NCBI GenBank assembly: GCA_030848705.1
Contig: CM061238.1
Span: 82,546,685 to 82,610,684, forward strand
DNA: 64,000 nt
Direction of reading: 5' to 3'
From: Heracleum sosnowskyi
Lineage: Eukaryota; Streptophyta; Magnoliopsida; Apiales; Apiaceae
Of this stretch, positions 62,194-64,000 are shown one piece after another. The position numbers and the translations under genes were made by a program. The notes beneath the pieces were generated by a model. It did no database searches. It was not told the DNA's origin and was given only the letters and a program-made list of their open reading frames with translations. Position 1 is the stretch's first letter; each line of letters begins with the position of its first letter.

Positions 62194-63880
62194 AGCATAC
62201 AATAATGTAACTATTAATATATATAATTAAAGTAATATGCATGTAAATAAATGAATAACAAATTGTTATTAAAATTGTGTATTATAAACTTTACACTTGA
62301 AATTGAATTTTTAATATCGTATTTAATGTAAAATAGTAATCAAATTGTGTGATTAATAAATATTTATGAAACTTTAATTATAAATATGATTATATAATTG
62401 TGAATAATTTAAAATAAAAAATGATTTATTAACAAATAGTTTTTTGTGACTAAAACAAATATGTAATCCATGGATATTTTAAATCAAGTAATTACTGGAT
62501 TTAAATTAGAATTGTCAACTAATCGTGATTATTAAAATAGAATGAGAATGATAAATAAGAAAAAAAATTGTAATATGTTTAGTCTAAAAGTTAAGAGTGG
62601 TTTTTCATTGGCCTTAAAATAATTAATATTTTCTGAATTGTGAAGTATATAGCATCTAGACTCAAGCATTATAATGAAGGATTACAATAATTTTTATACA
62701 CAAAAGATCCACAAAATAAAATCAATCGTTTCAAGTATCTATTAATATGCTAAGTTACACTTTCTTTAATTTTTTTTATCATAATTGATTAACATCGAAA
62801 TTTTTAATTACAATAAAAAATATTTACGGTAATTAGCCTCACATCTATATAAAAACCTGAAATTATGACATTTAACAATTAAATAAACAAAAACATAAAT
62901 TATAGATTAAAATTATAAAAGTTATACATGTAAAATATTTCCAAAAGTTATAAAATATTTTCTGTGTGTTAGATCGTGGTAATCAAAATGCAGCTAGTTC
63001 CCACTTGCTCCTGTAATTAAAAAATTACTTAACGCTAAAGTACTAAAGTTAAAGGATTTGGATACTCCCATTGGGTAGCGCAAAATAAAATCCAAACTCA
63101 TTATTTATTGCTTTTCGTACCCTATATGACGTGTCAAGATGAGGAAAAATCCGATAATTCGAAGCCAATTCAAAAAATTAAATTGAATTAAACCCGAAAT
63201 TGATGAAAATCTGAAACAAAAACCTAATCCAATTTGAACCAATAAAATTATTTGAGAACTATTTCAATTTTATTCTTTCCGCTGAATTGAAAAATCAGAT
63301 CGTCTATAAAATATTATGTATATAATTGTACATATTAAACTAATTTATTCTATCTAATAAATAATAAAATAATATAAAAATAGTAACTACGTGATTGCCT
63401 TTTATAATTAAAACACTTTTTTCTAACAAAATCTACTTCTTTCCAAAAATATCACGGATAATTACCTTTAAATTAAAATATATTATCTTTTATATATTAT
63501 CTTTCAAATATCACGGATAATTACCTATTTTACTTATTTTTTTTATATTTTTTTGAAAGATAAGTAAGGGTAATTGAGTAAAAACATGAAGTAAAAGATA
63601 ATATTGTCGTGTTTTTACTTCGTGTTTTTACTTAATTACCCTTACTTATTTTTAAAAAATATATTAAATAACAATAACATTAAATAATAATTACCCTTTT
63701 TGCTAAAACATATTATTTTTCTATTTTTTCTAACAAAATCTTCTTATTTTCCAAAAATATCATGGGCAATTACCATTTCCAACTAAAACATATTACCTAT
63801 AATTTATTAATGAGAATAGGTAACTAAAAAATAAAATTTTCCCAAATTTTGATTATATTATTAATTTATTAATTAGAAAA
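62194..63880. other. AT-rich sequence with inverted Helitron-like modules, no gene
   Basis: Modules of the GGTAATTGCCCGTGATATTT type appear here in the opposite direction (about 63,370-63,790) to those at 54,990-60,250. No coding sequence is recognised. Confidence 0.5.
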
Positions 63881-63934
63881 AGTACCGAAAACCAAAACTT
63901 TCAATGTTTCAGCTTTAATAATATAGTATAGATA

Positions 63935-64000
63935 CTCCCTCCGTCCCTTTTATATTGTCCACAAATTTATATTTATTTGTCCCAAAACATTTGGCCACAT
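63935..64000. mobile_element. Stowaway-type MITE, truncated by window end
   Basis: TA then CTCCCTCCGTCCCTTTTATA, the standard terminal sequence. The other end is outside the window. It abuts the 5' end of Helitron-like unit 3. Confidence 0.75.

Larger units (their letters stand above)
60386..63932 (-). mobile_element. Helitron-like unit 3 (with later insertions)
   Basis: On the minus strand it starts TCTATACTATATTATTAAAG at 63,932, preceded by A, and can end at CTAG/T at 60,386 preceded by the hairpin GGCTCGTGCCTTGCACGGGT. TC...hairpin-CTRR with insertion between A and T is the Helitron signature. The Mutator-type MITE and part of the foldback lie inside. No Rep/helicase coding sequence is seen. 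Confidence 0.5.

Overview
This window is plant nuclear DNA, almost certainly from a eudicot with a large, transposon-rich genome. The evidence is Ty1/copia and Ty3/gypsy LTR retrotransposons with plant-type primer-binding sites, Stowaway MITEs, Helitron-like ends, CCCTAAA-type telomere-like sequence, and one plant-specific DUF4228 (PADRE) gene. I cannot name the genus from sequence alone.

Layout. (1) About 1-25,545 is a nest of retroelements, ordered by exact boundaries. A Ty3/gypsy element (E, minus strand, mostly off the left edge) holds Copia element B (725-25,487, TSD CTAGG). B's 5' LTR holds Sirevirus-like Copia element A (1,260-17,646, TSD GGTAT). A's pol holds two solo LTRs: a 3.2-kb gypsy-type LTR (5,095-8,307, TSD ATAAC) and a 493-bp LTR of the element C family (8,851-9,343, TSD GTAAT). 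(2) About 25,546-33,277 is the least disturbed host DNA. It contains the only convincing host gene, a 206-codon DUF4228/PADRE protein with an acylation-type N-terminus (29,473-30,093), and a Stowaway MITE just downstream. (3) 33,283-52,161 is minus-strand Copia element D (TSD GTTTC), split at its gag/pol junction by minus-strand Sirevirus-like element C (37,458-49,462, TSD TCTTC). C's LTRs differ at only three positions by eye, so it is young. (4) 52,162-64,000 is AT-rich gene-poor DNA: a compound microsatellite, an apparent head-to-tail array of Helitron-like units, a ~970-bp foldback, a Mutator-type MITE carrying inverted telomere-like repeats, and Stowaway MITEs.

How the genes relate. Nearly all coding sequence is retrotransposon gag and pol. 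A and C are two families of one Copia lineage. Each carries, after RNase H, a long third ORF whose N-terminal domain is recognisably shared, with a coiled-coil middle and no membrane segment that I can see. The most unusual pattern is that each family is peppered with its own short oligonucleotide: TGACAG/CTGTCA in A, and CAGAGTTT/AAACTCTG (about 40 copies) in C. These occur in LTRs, untranslated spacers and coding linkers alike. All five large retroelement ORF sets carry inactivating lesions, so none looks autonomous now.
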